Positions 17,759-26,580 are shown, counted from the first letter of the stretch. The stretch is DNA of 64,000 nucleotides from Candidatus Roizmanbacteria bacterium RIFCSPLOWO2_02_FULL_40_13 (GCA_001789965.1 MGBA01000009.1:6224-70223); one strand, 5' to 3'. Notes: a model not told the origin generated them from the letters alone. Numbers and translations are program-made.

Positions 17759-18005
17759 CCTTTTTCTTTTTAAAAGTGTCTAGAATTTTAAAGACGCTTT
17801 TTACACCGCTAAAAAAACCTACAACTTCATTAAATCCTGATTCAACGCCCATCCCAACCCGCTCAAATCCTTCAATGATGTTATTTGCCCGCCTCATAAC
17901 GTCGCGGAGCTCTCTCAGTAAAAGAAAAACCTGTACTCCGACTATGATGAGAAAAATAGTGGTGACCGATAATGTAATTGCCAAAAGTATCTGGGTTGTA
18001 TCCAT
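17748..18005 (-). CDS. Small membrane protein resembling DUF948
   Basis: 85 residues. One N-terminal membrane helix (about 6-28, ITLSVTTIFLIIVGVQVFLLL) is followed by a helical segment (RELRDVMRRANNIIEGFE) and a Lys-rich tail. This matches the shape of DUF948 proteins, whose function is not established. It overlaps the next gene by 11 nt. Confidence 0.6.
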   Translation of the reverse strand: MDTTQILLAITLSVTTIFLIIVGVQVFLLLRELRDVMRRANNIIEGFERVGMGVESGFNEVVGFFSGVKSVFKILDTFKKKKDEK

Positions 18006-18011
18006 AATTAC

Positions 18012-18040
18012 ATTATGAAGAAAAATTGCTTATAATGCAA
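18012..18040 (-). promoter_or_regulatory. Candidate promoter of the DUF948-like/YtxH-like pair
   Basis: Minus strand TTGCAT (18035-18040), 17 nt, CATAAT (18012-18017), 6 nt before the ATG at 18005. It predicts a leaderless or near-leaderless transcript. Confidence 0.4.
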
Positions 18041-18043
18041 ATC

Positions 18044-18787
18044 TTACTCAGAGATTTTTACCGGAGCGCTTTCTTTTTTTGACCAGTAGACATTTGCCTG
18101 AAGAAGCGTGTCATAGGTTCCTGCATCAAGCCAGTATCCATCCAACTCAGCCCATCCCAACTGTCCCTTTTGTATATAAACATTGTTAACATCGGTAATC
18201 TCAAGTTCTCCACGGCCAGAGGGTTTACAGTTTCGGATATGCTCGAAAACGTTTTTATCATAAATATACAGACCCGTTACCGCAAAGTCGGATGGAGGAT
18301 CTTTTGGTTTCTCAAGAATTTCAAGAATTTTTTTATTATCACTTGGGTCAAACTTAGGAACTCCAAATCTTGTAGGATCCGACACTTTCTTTACAAAAAC
18401 AAGGGCGCCTTCTTTAAAGGATTTTATTGAAGGACTGATGTCGGCATCAGTCGTATTGTCACCGAGAATTACCGTAATCGCACCGCTATCTGCAAAATCT
18501 TCGGCGAGCGCAAGGGCGTCTGCGATCCCGCCATTTGGTTTTTCCTGATATGCATATTCCAGATGTGTGATCCCGAATTCTTTGCCGTTTTTCAGAACAT
18601 GAATAAAATCACCCGAATGAGGACCTGATACAACGATCATAATCTCTGTGATGCCGGCTTTTACCAAAGTCTGGATGGGATAAAAAATCATCGGCTGGTT
18701 GTAGACGGGAAGAAGATGCTTATTTGTAGCATAGGTAAGAGGATATAGTCGTGTTCCCAATCCTCCTGCTAAAATTACTCCCTTCAT
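18044..18787 (-). CDS. rmlA: Glucose-1-phosphate thymidylyltransferase-like nucleotidyltransferase
   Basis: 247 residues from MKGVILAGGLGTRLYPLTYATNK. The upstream 14 residues of a longer frame are rejected because the nucleotide-binding strand must start at MKGVILAGG. Signature GGxGTRLxPLT, HLLPVYNQPMIFYPI, QEKPNGGIADAL and ILGDN are present, and VTGLYIYD and GELEITDVN are in the right order. The short form matches RmlA-type enzymes that make dTDP-glucose (or a related NDP-sugar) for rhamnose-type pathways. The other rml genes are not in the window. It starts 2 nt after an unknown membrane gene and would feed the glycan cluster. Confidence 0.85.
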   Translation of the reverse strand: MKGVILAGGLGTRLYPLTYATNKHLLPVYNQPMIFYPIQTLVKAGITEIMIVVSGPHSGDFIHVLKNGKEFGITHLEYAYQEKPNGGIADALALAEDFADSGAITVILGDNTTDADISPSIKSFKEGALVFVKKVSDPTRFGVPKFDPSDNKKILEILEKPKDPPSDFAVTGLYIYDKNVFEHIRNCKPSGRGELEITDVNNVYIQKGQLGWAELDGYWLDAGTYDTLLQANVYWSKKESAPVKISE

Positions 18788-18789
18788 AG

Positions 18790-19047
18790 TTAGAAAGAAA
18801 AAACAACTGTCAGTAAAATAAGGATGCAAAAGCCAATCAGAATATATTCTAGCACATTCTTCAGATGAAGCGTTTGTTCACGGCGGTGGTGCAGGAATCC
18901 CCATATAATGTAAAAAGAAACAAACGACAACAACACAAGAAAACTTACCAATTTTTCTCCTTGAAACGCTCTGAGAAACAAAAGGAAGAAGACGCTACAG
19001 GTTATAAGAACCAAATAATCAAGAAAAGCTCCAGTCTTTTTTTTCAT
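18790..19047 (-). CDS. Small three-helix membrane protein, unknown
   Basis: 85 residues with three hydrophobic segments (about 8-26, 32-50 and 64-84) and a His/Arg-rich loop HHRREQ in between. No family recognised. It is squeezed between the CAP gene (3 nt) and rmlA (2 nt) on the same strand, which supports expression as part of that unit. Confidence 0.6.
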   Translation of the reverse strand: MKKKTGAFLDYLVLITCSVFFLLFLRAFQGEKLVSFLVLLSFVSFYIIWGFLHHRREQTLHLKNVLEYILIGFCILILLTVVFSF

Positions 19048-19050
19048 ATA

Positions 19051-19935
19051 TTAAAGAATCGCTCCTTTTGTAATAAAGAGAAATAAACCGGCAAATATCG
19101 CAATAAGAAAAATAAAGTGCGCGAGACTTTTTCCATGAAGTCTTACGATATCAAGACGAGAGGCAACGAAAAAATCAATAGCGATCGCGATAGTCAAAAA
19201 CAATATAAATGCATACGCGACTTTTGCCGAAACACCGGAAAATGCAAGCTGTGGACTTGCCGAGTTTTTTGTAGCAGCTGCAGCTACTATTGCCTCTTGA
19301 GGTTGAGGAGTGACGAAAGGCTCAGCCGGCGTAATACGAGGAGCAACTGCAGTATTTGAAACAGACGGCTTTCCAAAGATCTGAACCACAAGCGTCGTCT
19401 GTTCACCATTTAAAACTCCGTTTACCACTGCATACCCAACATCGGAGTACTCAGAACGCAGCATGTTTTCTCGGTGTGTTGGCGAGTTCATCCACGCGTC
19501 AATAACATTCTTAGAAAAAAGAAAGTTTTTGGCCAGATTTTCTCCTGCAAGCTCATACGAATATCCGGAATTTAAAACAAAGTCCCATGGAGTTCCTCCG
19601 TCAGGAGAAAAATGCGCCCAATAATTTTTCGCAAGCATATCTTCTGCCTTTCTCGACGCGGCATCAGAAAGTTTTTGATTATAGGAAAGTACAGGAAGAT
19701 TGTTTCTTTGCCGTTCTTGATTGGTGTATTCGAGCAATTTATCTACAGTGATGTCTGTTGCAATTCCAAGGATATGACTTACTGTCCCACCAAAGCCACG
19801 GATTATAAAAACAAATAGAAAGGCAACCGCAAGATAGTACGTTAGAAAATCATGCTGAATCGTTTTCGCGCGGAAGTTATTTTTTTCACTGGGAATAAAA
19901 AGGTAATGAAAGCGGTCCCTAATATTTTTGATCAT
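19051..19935 (-). CDS. Membrane-anchored CAP/SCP-domain protein
   Basis: 294 residues. One N-terminal helix (about 28-52) places the CAP domain outside the cell. The domain spans about 65-190: LLEYTNQERQRNNLPVL, KAEDMLAKNYWAHFSPDG, ELAGENLA (Glu), SPTHRENMLRSEYSDVGYAV. These include the His/Glu cavity residues of the CAP fold. A Pro/Ala linker and two C-terminal helices (about 237-257 and 270-290) follow. Bacterial CAP proteins such as YkwD are surface or wall proteins of largely unknown activity. It overlaps the VanZ-like gene by 4 nt. Confidence 0.88.
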   Translation of the reverse strand: MIKNIRDRFHYLFIPSEKNNFRAKTIQHDFLTYYLAVAFLFVFIIRGFGGTVSHILGIATDITVDKLLEYTNQERQRNNLPVLSYNQKLSDAASRKAEDMLAKNYWAHFSPDGGTPWDFVLNSGYSYELAGENLAKNFLFSKNVIDAWMNSPTHRENMLRSEYSDVGYAVVNGVLNGEQTTLVVQIFGKPSVSNTAVAPRITPAEPFVTPQPQEAIVAAAATKNSASPQLAFSGVSAKVAYAFILFLTIAIAIDFFVASRLDIVRLHGKSLAHFIFLIAIFAGLFLFITKGAIL

Positions 19936-20309
19936 ACTTTCTTTGATAGAATATTCCTTCTTGTCATATATATATACATGATAGCAATTCCAAGCGTGTC
20001 GATAAACACATCTCTGAGTTTTCCTTCACGTGTCGGAATAAACGTTTGGTGAATCTCATCTGAGATTCCATACAAAGCGGCAATAAGAAACGCGTAGATT
20101 AAGTTGAGCGCAATGTTTTTATTTGAAAAAGCCCGGAATAAAAGGAAAAAGAGAATTCCGTATTCTACCATGTGTAAAAGTTTGAAAAAGACGAAGTTTA
20201 CCACGTCCTCTTCGGAAACCGAAACGCTCGGCCGTGAGGAGAAGTAAAAAATAAGACCCATCCATATAAGAACAGGTCCCCATGAGTAGACTAGTTTTTT
20301 AAGTGTCAT
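19932..20309 (-). CDS. VanZ-like membrane protein
   Basis: 125 residues with four predicted helices. The VanZ signature is visible: W-x(n)-IFYFSSRP near the N-terminus, HMVEYGILFFLLFRAF (46-61), and DEIHQTFIPTREGKLRDVFIDTLG near 92-110. VanZ family members are linked to glycopeptide resistance and envelope functions, but the mechanism is unclear. It leads the CAP gene by a 4-nt overlap. TATAAT sits 5 nt before its ATG. Confidence 0.85.
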   Translation of the reverse strand: MTLKKLVYSWGPVLIWMGLIFYFSSRPSVSVSEEDVVNFVFFKLLHMVEYGILFFLLFRAFSNKNIALNLIYAFLIAALYGISDEIHQTFIPTREGKLRDVFIDTLGIAIMYIYMTRRNILSKKV

Positions 20310-20314
20310 TATTT

Positions 20315-20320
20315 ATTATA
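20315..20320 (-). promoter_or_regulatory. -10 box of the vanZ-like gene, 5 nt from ATG
   Basis: Minus-strand TATAAT is separated by five bases from the ATG at 20309, which predicts a leaderless mRNA. Confidence 0.45.
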
Positions 20321-20334
20321 AAACTTTCTACGCT

Positions 20335-20413
20335 TGTCATGCTGAATTTATTTCAGCATCTTCTACGGGATCCCGAAACAACCTGCCTGCCGGCAGGCAG
20401 GGTTCGGGATGAA
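20335..20413. repeat. Composite palindromic repeat, copy 1 (intergenic)
   Basis: Two nested palindromes: a left hairpin (GTCATGCTGAA ... TTTCAGCATC) and a right hairpin (GGGATCCCGAA ... TTCGGGATGA) enclosing a perfect 20-nt GC-rich palindrome at 20382-20401. A related element lies at 49225-49300 inside a coding gene. This shape is known from dispersed palindromic elements in many bacterial genomes. Confidence 0.7.
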
Positions 20414-20419
20414 AATGAG

Positions 20420-21667
20420 CTATATACTCATTTTCATTTTAAGAAATATGGAGATCATAGTCAAAATGCTATACGAGAGAGAAATAAAGGGAAGTGTTCC
20501 GGAGCGAGCTGAATTCTGCAAGTCGGTTGCAATATAAACTTGCTCGCCAAGGATTTCTCCCTGTGAAACAGTTGGATTACTTGCTTTTTTCGCTAGAGTT
20601 GTTAACCTCGCTTTTTTAGTAAGAATTTCTGACGGATAAATCGTTTTTCCGGATGAATTCAGAATAACTTTTAAAGTTGGTTTTACCAAGCGAGGAGAAG
20701 GACTTGATTTTGGTTTCGATGAGGATTGTTTTTGCACTGTCGGTAAACAACTTCCATTGGGAAATCCCTTTGTTGGTTCCTGTAGACAAAAAGCTCCTCC
20801 AATTTCATTGAGACCCCAACTTTTCCCTTTCTGCGAAGATGAGTATACAAGCGAATCCTTTTCATTTTCAGACTCATCAAGCAAACGGACAGAATCACCG
20901 GAATTGTTAAACAGCGAGCTGGCAAATTCCAGAACAGAATAATTTTTCGGCAAAATCACTGATGAAAATAATTTCGGATTTGAGCCGTTTTCATTATCGT
21001 CAATAAGCCAATCTTCCAGTTCAATTGAAAATTCATTGGCGTTATACAATTCAACCCATTCAGAATCTCCCGTATCGGGATTAACCATAGCTTCATTAAT
21101 ATAAACGTTTTCTATTTGTTGCGATGGTGTCGCTGAAGGCATATTTGTGGGTATAGGGATAGAGGAAGGAGTTGGCGTTGGAACGGGAGGCGCAATACAG
21201 GAATTCATGCTTTTGTTAAAAAATCCAAAATCTGCTTCTCCTGTCGCCCAGTTGCCAATTCCGTCAGGAAGTTTTTTAAACGTAATTCCGGATCCGGAAC
21301 TCGCACGATATGAAAATGAATCAATGAGGTTTGCGCTTATCGAAGTCGGCTGAGCGGTTTTATCAAAAAGACGAATAGAATCAGATGTCGTTTTATTAAA
21401 GTTGAAATCAGATTCAAATACCGAGCAGGAATTCGGAGGCAGAGGATCGATCTGTGGAATCGTAAAGAAAGAATTCCCGCCAAAGTCATCGATATACCAT
21501 CCGGAAATATCCGCAGATAAGGAGCCGATATTTATCAACTCAACCCGTTGCGGCAGAGGATCAATAAGAAATTCATTTATCCGCACCTGAGCGTGCAACG
21601 TTGAACTTGAAACAAGAAGCATTAAGTAACCGGCAAGAAAAACAAATAGATACTTTGACCGTGACAT
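20420..21667 (-). CDS. Secreted protein with two lamin-tail domains and a C-terminal anchor
   Basis: 415 residues. Signal peptide (hydrophobic about 6-24, ending HAQ), then a lamin-tail (LTD) domain (VRINEFLIDPLPQRVELINIG... ISGWYIDD, about 27-150). A Pro/Thr-rich linker (PVPTPTPSS, about 160-182) leads to a second LTD (VYINEAMVNPDTGDSEWVELYN ... LEDWLIDD, about 188-300). A low-complexity Ser/Lys/Pro stretch and a C-terminal hydrophobic segment (LPFISLSYSILTMISIFL) follow. LTDs are Ig-like beta-sandwich modules found on bacterial surface proteins; a structural or adhesive role is an inference. The end of the gene abuts the palindromic repeat at 20335. Confidence 0.8.
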   Translation of the reverse strand: MSRSKYLFVFLAGYLMLLVSSSTLHAQVRINEFLIDPLPQRVELINIGSLSADISGWYIDDFGGNSFFTIPQIDPLPPNSCSVFESDFNFNKTTSDSIRLFDKTAQPTSISANLIDSFSYRASSGSGITFKKLPDGIGNWATGEADFGFFNKSMNSCIAPPVPTPTPSSIPIPTNMPSATPSQQIENVYINEAMVNPDTGDSEWVELYNANEFSIELEDWLIDDNENGSNPKLFSSVILPKNYSVLEFASSLFNNSGDSVRLLDESENEKDSLVYSSSQKGKSWGLNEIGGAFCLQEPTKGFPNGSCLPTVQKQSSSKPKSSPSPRLVKPTLKVILNSSGKTIYPSEILTKKARLTTLAKKASNPTVSQGEILGEQVYIATDLQNSARSGTLPFISLSYSILTMISIFLKMKMSI

Positions 21668-21722
21668 GCTACATGTTATACGCTATATGTTTCACGAGCT
21701 TCAACGGACTATGTTCAACACA

Positions 21723-22886
21723 CTAGTTTACGTAGACGTGGAGGTAGAGAGTGTCGATATTAGAATCTTTATGTTTGACTCTAGCGTAGGGAAGCGAGCA
21801 TCCTACTGCATAACTTCCTCGGTATAAAGTACCATCGGCCACAGCCGTAACATTAAGCGAAGAACCTGCAATGTCGATGCCATTATGTGAAGAATAAATA
21901 CCAGAACAGTATCCAGAAGAGACGCAGGAAGTAACACCAAAACCTTGGTTGAAAGAAATAGTAGGGCTCAAAGGCCAGTCCCAACTACCATTTGGATTCC
22001 AAGGATCGCCTCCAGATCGATCTACATGATCAATATCATGTAATTTAGAGAATGGATTGACAACTCCTCCACCTTCTAAAACAGTAAAGTGCAAATGTTC
22101 CCCGGAAGAATTACAAGAGGCCGTTGAAATAACGGATGCAATAAAATCACCTTTCTTGACCTCTCGAAGTTGAGATTCTGTTCCTGCTCCTGCAATAATC
22201 CCTTGAATGGCAGCAAATTCAGCCCTTGTTCTATTAAGCAGCGCTTGATAAGTGCGTTCATCACTTTGTGTTTGTGCAAGAAGTTTTTGTTTATTAGCTT
22301 TTTGGCTGTCGAGGTCGCTTTTTTGGGCCTCTAATTTTGTTTCAAGTTCTGCAAGTTCTGCTTGTTTTTGCTCTCGCAGGCTTTTCTGTTGTTCGAAATT
22401 AAGCTTGGCTTGTTGGACTTGAAAGGCGACACGACGGTCATTTTCCTGTGTGACACGCGCATACTTTAATCTGTTGGCAAGAACCTGTGCGTTGTCAGAA
22501 TCAACAAAAATATTAAAGAAGGGAATTTCACGACGCTTATAGCTTTCCGCAATTTTTCTTACCAGAAGCTGACTGAGATAATCGAGAGAAGTATTGAGGC
22601 CTTCTATTTTCCCCGCTAAATTTTCTATTTCATTTTGCGTCTGTACGATTAATTGTTCGGTTTCCTGAATACGAAGAGTTGTGAGGTAGATCTGCGTGTC
22701 CATAAACTGGATCTGTGAAGAAAGCGATTTCCTCTGTTCTCCAAGTCCCGCGAGCTTTTGTTCGTATTCGGAGATTAACTTTTTACACTCATCGGCGTTA
22801 TTACAGTTTTGCGCAATTGAAGGAATTGCAAATGCGAGAAGAATTAAAAAAAGAAAAGTAAAAACTCTGGATTTTATAAATTTCAT
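21723..22886 (-). CDS. EnvC-like coiled-coil protein with permuted M23 (LytM) domain
   Basis: 387 residues: signal peptide (about 8-25), long coiled coil (about 30-250), then peptidase M23 motifs in unusual order. The HxH motif with its usual trailer (GEHLHFTVLEGGGVVNPFSKL, H264 and H266) comes first. The HxxxD motif (HNGIDIAG, H334 and D338), VTAVADGTLY and TLYLHVYVN come last. In LytM, EnvC and NlpD the HxxxD precedes HxH. All metal-site motifs are present, so the domain looks circularly permuted rather than broken. It overlaps ftsX by 4 nt, the expected place for the hydrolase or hydrolase activator driven by FtsEX at division. Confidence 0.8.
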   Translation of the reverse strand: MKFIKSRVFTFLFLILLAFAIPSIAQNCNNADECKKLISEYEQKLAGLGEQRKSLSSQIQFMDTQIYLTTLRIQETEQLIVQTQNEIENLAGKIEGLNTSLDYLSQLLVRKIAESYKRREIPFFNIFVDSDNAQVLANRLKYARVTQENDRRVAFQVQQAKLNFEQQKSLREQKQAELAELETKLEAQKSDLDSQKANKQKLLAQTQSDERTYQALLNRTRAEFAAIQGIIAGAGTESQLREVKKGDFIASVISTASCNSSGEHLHFTVLEGGGVVNPFSKLHDIDHVDRSGGDPWNPNGSWDWPLSPTISFNQGFGVTSCVSSGYCSGIYSSHNGIDIAGSSLNVTAVADGTLYRGSYAVGCSLPYARVKHKDSNIDTLYLHVYVN

Positions 22887-23785
22887 TGCTCACTTATGTA
22901 TTTTGATGTTGATAAATAGTTCCCAATAAACCCAATGAGAATTCCAAACAACGATACAAATACATATGAAAGAGCGACAAATGCCGGAGTCGGTGGCCAC
23001 ACATATAGATTGAGATTCGAAAGTCCATAAAAGGCTAATTGGGGTACGCCGGCAAGGTAAGAGTGCAGAAAAGGATTAAAGTATAAGAAAATCAGATAAA
23101 ACAGAAGAAATGCGATTGTTCCGGCAACCCATCCGAATAGTGCGCCTTCGTATAGAAATGGTTTCTGCACATAAAACTTTGATCCTCCCAACAGGCGAAT
23201 AAGTTCAATCTCATCCTTTTTCAAGGCGATTTTAAATGCCGTCGTGGTCATAAGGACGACAAATGAAACGAGAAGTAAAAATACCAGAATAAACAAAGAA
23301 CCCCGTCTGAGTACGGTGGTCAGTGTAAGAAGTTTATCGATGATATCTTTTTGGAAGATAACCTCATCAACTCCGGGCTGCCTCTTGACATACTCTGCTA
23401 TTTCTACGAGATACGAAGGTTGTTTTGCAAAAATCTCAAGCGATGGAGGAAGAATGTCAGCCGTTACCATCTCAAGTAATAGAGGATTATTGCGGTTGAG
23501 ATCTTTATAGATTTTTAACGCCTCGTCTTTCGAGACGTATTTTATAGAAAGCGCTTTCCCTGATTGGCTTATCTCGTCGCGCACCTTAAAAATTTCGCTT
23601 TCTTTGGTTACCGTCTGAAAATACACAGTGACCTGAGGTTTTGTTTCAACGTACGATAAGATTCCGTTGAAAAACGAGGTAAGATTAAAAAAGAACAGAC
23701 TTAAAAACAACGTAAAAAACAAGATGAGAAATGACGCAAGAGATTGATATGGCGTTCTTCGTACAGAAGTAAGTATATCGTTCAT
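22883..23785 (-). CDS. ftsX: Cell-division permease FtsX
   Basis: 300 residues with four membrane helices (about 16-40, 168-192, 215-240 and 268-292) and an extracellular domain after the first (about 45-160), including VTVYFQTVTKESEI and the FtsX motif IKYVSKDEALKIYKD. The cytoplasmic motif KDEIELIRLLGGSKFYV couples to FtsE. FtsX passes the ATP-driven signal of FtsE to an extracellular cell-wall hydrolase. It is flanked by ftsE upstream (4-nt overlap) and the M23 protein downstream (4-nt overlap). Confidence 0.95.
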   Translation of the reverse strand: MNDILTSVRRTPYQSLASFLILFFTLFLSLFFFNLTSFFNGILSYVETKPQVTVYFQTVTKESEIFKVRDEISQSGKALSIKYVSKDEALKIYKDLNRNNPLLLEMVTADILPPSLEIFAKQPSYLVEIAEYVKRQPGVDEVIFQKDIIDKLLTLTTVLRRGSLFILVFLLLVSFVVLMTTTAFKIALKKDEIELIRLLGGSKFYVQKPFLYEGALFGWVAGTIAFLLFYLIFLYFNPFLHSYLAGVPQLAFYGLSNLNLYVWPPTPAFVALSYVFVSLFGILIGFIGNYLSTSKYISEQ

Positions 23786-24459
23786 TCTTCATACCCTCCT
23801 TTTTTTACATCCTTGACCAATTTCCCATCCTTCATGATAATAACCCGTTTCCGAAGGCTGTTTACGATGTCAGAATTGTGCGTTGCGAACAATATGGTTT
23901 TTTCACCTTCGAGCTTTTTGAAAATTTTCATGATATCCCATGCTGTTTTGGGGTCAAGATTGCCGGTTGGCTCATCTGCGATGATGATTTCACGATCTCC
24001 AACGATTGCACGGGCGATCGCAACTCTTTGGAGTTCTCCTGCTGAAAGTTGCGCAGGAAACACCGTGGTTTTTGAGGATAGACCTACTAAGTTAAGCGCC
24101 TCTTTAATCTCTTCTGCGATTTGTTGATGAGAAGCCCCAAGAACCTTAAGACTGAGTGCAATATTTTCAAAAACATTTTTATCAAGCATGATTTTAAAAT
24201 CTTGAAATACGACACCTATTCTTGTTCTCAGCTTTTCAACATCTTTAAAGGCATCATTGGAGAGATCGTAGTCGTCGACGAGAAGGGTTCCTGATGAAGG
24301 TATCAACTGCCGGAGTATAAGCTTTAAGATGGTGGTTTTTCCTGCTCCTGAAGGGCCAACGAAAAAAACAAATTCGTTTTCTTTGATCTCAAAGGAGACG
24401 TTTTTGAGTGCTACATTGCCAAGAGGGAACTGCTTGCTGACATCGTCAAATTTTATCAT
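23782..24459 (-). CDS. ftsE: Cell-division ATP-binding protein FtsE
   Basis: 225 residues. Walker A GPSGAGKTT (35-43), Q-loop region VFQDFKIMLDKNVFENIAL, ABC signature LSAGELQRVAIARAI, Walker [14 protein letters not shown] and the H-loop FATHNSD are complete. It is the cytoplasmic ATPase partner of FtsX in septal wall hydrolysis. It overlaps ftsX by 4 nt and lies 11 nt after the small anchored protein. Confidence 0.96.
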   Translation of the reverse strand: MIKFDDVSKQFPLGNVALKNVSFEIKENEFVFFVGPSGAGKTTILKLILRQLIPSSGTLLVDDYDLSNDAFKDVEKLRTRIGVVFQDFKIMLDKNVFENIALSLKVLGASHQQIAEEIKEALNLVGLSSKTTVFPAQLSAGELQRVAIARAIVGDREIIIADEPTGNLDPKTAWDIMKIFKKLEGEKTILFATHNSDIVNSLRKRVIIMKDGKLVKDVKKGGYEE

Positions 24460-24470
24460 CAGGAAAAAAA

Positions 24471-24902
24471 CTACTTAACTTCAACGTATCCTACATCCAT
24501 GAGCCATCCGGCTTTTTCAGCCTTGAAAGTTTGTCCCCAGACCTTTACTTTTTTTCCAATATATTGCTCGAGATCAACGGTACTGGAAGTGAGATAGACA
24601 TTTTGAGATAGACCGCCGGGACGTTCCAGGTGAAATTTTCCTTCTCCTTCGATTCCGCCCTTTTTAAGAAGTCCCTCAGCGCTATCAGGAAAGGTTTTTT
24701 TATCAAATACTCCGGCAGTTTTTTCTACCTCTGTTTGAGATTCTGCTGAACCACCCGTTGCGGTTACCAATGAGGCTGCGCCGTATCCCACACCCACGCC
24801 TGCCAGAAGAGCTACAATAAAGAGGGCGACGACAACTTTTCCGGACATTTTTTTAGTGGAAGTAAGTGGTTTTACCGGTGCATCTTGAGAAGTTTTTGCC
24901 AT
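24471..24902 (-). CDS. Membrane-anchored extracytoplasmic protein, unknown
   Basis: 143 residues from ATG 24902 (a longer frame begins in a hydrophobic, unconserved stretch). A short basic N-terminus is followed by one helix (about 23-46, VVVALFIVALLAGVGVGYGAASLV), then a soluble domain whose end (VDLEQYIGKKVKVWGQT, AGWLMDVGYVEV) looks like a small OB-type beta-barrel. No enzyme motif is seen. It lies between prfB and ftsE on the same strand. Confidence 0.7.
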   Translation of the reverse strand: MAKTSQDAPVKPLTSTKKMSGKVVVALFIVALLAGVGVGYGAASLVTATGGSAESQTEVEKTAGVFDKKTFPDSAEGLLKKGGIEGEGKFHLERPGGLSQNVYLTSSTVDLEQYIGKKVKVWGQTFKAEKAGWLMDVGYVEVK

Positions 24903-24961
24903 AAAGAAAGGGTAGCATCTAATGAAAAAAATTACAACCCTTCTTCGCTTCAAGCTCAATA

Positions 24962-25975
24962 TTACGCTTTGTGCTTGAGATACGCTTCAATGAATTCGTC
25001 AAGATCTCCTGCAAGGACATTGTCTACCTGATTATCCTCGTGCTGCGTTCTTAAATCCTTGATGAGCTTATAGGGGTGCAAGACATACGAGCGTATCTGG
25101 AGGCCCCAACTTGCTATTTTATCTTTTTTCATACCTTGTCTGGTTTTTTCCTTCTTGTCCTCTTCTATCTGCCATAACTTTGCGCGGAGAAGTTTAAGGG
25201 CGTTTTCCCTGTTTTTTCCCTGTTGTCTTTCGGTTTGGCATGTCACAACAACACCGGTTGGTTTATGGGTAAGCCGTACTGCGGTGGAGACTTTATTTAC
25301 ATTTTGGCCGCCATGACCACCTGCACGGAAAAACTGCCATTCAAGGTCATCTTCTTTTACTTCAAATATTTTCTCCTCAATCATGGGTAAAACCTCAACT
25401 AAAGCAAAGGAAGTTTGCCTCAAGCTATTGGCATTAAAAGGGGATTGGCGGACTAATCGATGGACTCCAGCTTCAGCTTTCAGATAGCCGAAGACATACG
25501 ATCCATATACATTAAACGTAATGCTTTTGATTCCGGCCTCCTCGCCCGGTACACTGTCGATCTCCTCGAACTTCCAACCTTTGCGTTCAAAATAGCGAGT
25601 GTACATTCTTGAGAGCATCTGTGCCCAATCCATAGCTTCGGTGCCGCCCTGACCCGAATGAATCGAGACTATTGCATCACCCTTATCGTGCTCGCCTGAA
25701 AGAAAAATAAGCGTTTCGTACTTTTTAATCAATGGTTCTGCCTCTTGAAATGCCTTTTCCTCGTGATACAGCTTCATCATCTCGATATCTTCTGTCTCTT
25801 TTTTCAGAAAATCGATCCTCTTGGAGACCGTAGCAGCCTTTGTAGAATCTTTCCAGAAGTCCTGATCGTAGGTTTGGGCTTCCAAATCAGCTAGCTCCTT
25901 TTGTTTCTCTGAAAGATTTGTTTTTTCGAGTATGTTTGCGAGCCGTCTTTCCAGCTCTTTTTCCTGCTCTTCCAT
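24962..25975 (-). CDS. prfB: Peptide chain release factor 2
   Basis: 337 residues. The stop-recognition tripeptide SPF (178-180) identifies RF2, which reads UAA and UGA. The peptidyl-hydrolysis motif GGQ is at 222-224 in [12 protein letters not shown]. The frame runs from a single ATG with no internal shift; the programmed CUU-UGA-C frameshift found early in many prfB genes is absent, and the N-terminus is about 20 residues shorter than in E. coli. Its presence shows that UGA is a stop in this organism. It follows the alpha/beta hydrolase by 5 nt. Confidence 0.96.
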   Translation of the reverse strand: MEEQEKELERRLANILEKTNLSEKQKELADLEAQTYDQDFWKDSTKAATVSKRIDFLKKETEDIEMMKLYHEEKAFQEAEPLIKKYETLIFLSGEHDKGDAIVSIHSGQGGTEAMDWAQMLSRMYTRYFERKGWKFEEIDSVPGEEAGIKSITFNVYGSYVFGYLKAEAGVHRLVRQSPFNANSLRQTSFALVEVLPMIEEKIFEVKEDDLEWQFFRAGGHGGQNVNKVSTAVRLTHKPTGVVVTCQTERQQGKNRENALKLLRAKLWQIEEDKKEKTRQGMKKDKIASWGLQIRSYVLHPYKLIKDLRTQHEDNQVDNVLAGDLDEFIEAYLKHKA

Positions 25976-25980
25976 AGGAG

Positions 25981-26544
25981 TTACTCGTTGTCTTTTATTA
26001 ATTTGAGGAGTTCTGGGAATTGTTTATATGCTTCACCTGCAGTATCAATAGTAAAGTGTTTTTGTCCGGGAATAACAACAAGTTGTCCGCCCAATTTTTC
26101 AGCTAGAAACTCTGCATGATCCAAAGGACAAAAGGGGTCGTCATCAGAATGAACTAGGACAAACTTGTCGGCCCTTGACTTTATTTTTTCAAAATCAAAG
26201 GGTTTTTCAAATAGTTCATCTCGATCGTCGCGATTTGAACCGTCTTTAAATGAACCGATAAGATAAGCCGCATGTATTTTTGTTCCGTCCGGCAAATCTT
26301 GAAGGAAGCCCAAAATCGCAACAGCTCCTGATGAATGACCTATTAGAATTGTTTCTTCATTAAGGTCGAAGGGTTTCTGGTTAGAAAGAAATTCATTATA
26401 TCTTTGTATATTTGGCTTATCTGCTTGGGGAAGATCTGGAACCCAGACTTTATAGCCAATTCCCTCCAGTTCACCTTTCAGCCACGGAAACCAGTGTGCT
26501 TGCGAATTACCTCTTGTACCATGAAGAATCTCAGCATTTTTCAT
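25981..26544 (-). CDS. RBBP9/YdeN-family serine hydrolase
   Basis: 187 residues with an alpha/beta-hydrolase fold. N-terminal [17 protein letters not shown], the nucleophile elbow GHSSGA (about 69-74), [10 protein letters not shown] with the catalytic Asp, and [11 protein letters not shown] with the His form a triad in the expected order. RBBP9/YdeN proteins are small esterase-like hydrolases of poorly known substrate. A TATAAT box lies 6 nt before its ATG, and prfB follows 5 nt after its stop. Confidence 0.88.
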   Translation of the reverse strand: MKNAEILHGTRGNSQAHWFPWLKGELEGIGYKVWVPDLPQADKPNIQRYNEFLSNQKPFDLNEETILIGHSSGAVAILGFLQDLPDGTKIHAAYLIGSFKDGSNRDDRDELFEKPFDFEKIKSRADKFVLVHSDDDPFCPLDHAEFLAEKLGGQLVVIPGQKHFTIDTAGEAYKQFPELLKLIKDNE

Positions 26545-26550
26545 AGCACT

Positions 26551-26556
26551 ATTATA
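26551..26556 (-). promoter_or_regulatory. -10 box 6 nt before the hydrolase ATG
   Basis: Minus-strand TATAAT, then six bases and ATG at 26544. It would start a leaderless mRNA for hydrolase-prfB and possibly the ftsEX genes. Confidence 0.5.
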
Positions 26557-26580
26557 ATAGATGGAGCCTGTTTTACGTTA

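Noticed and set aside
20303-20512. 69-residue plus-strand ORF
   Set aside because: Its sequence is the translation of the palindromic repeat and the antisense end of the lamin-tail gene; such ORFs recur wherever this repeat family occurs.
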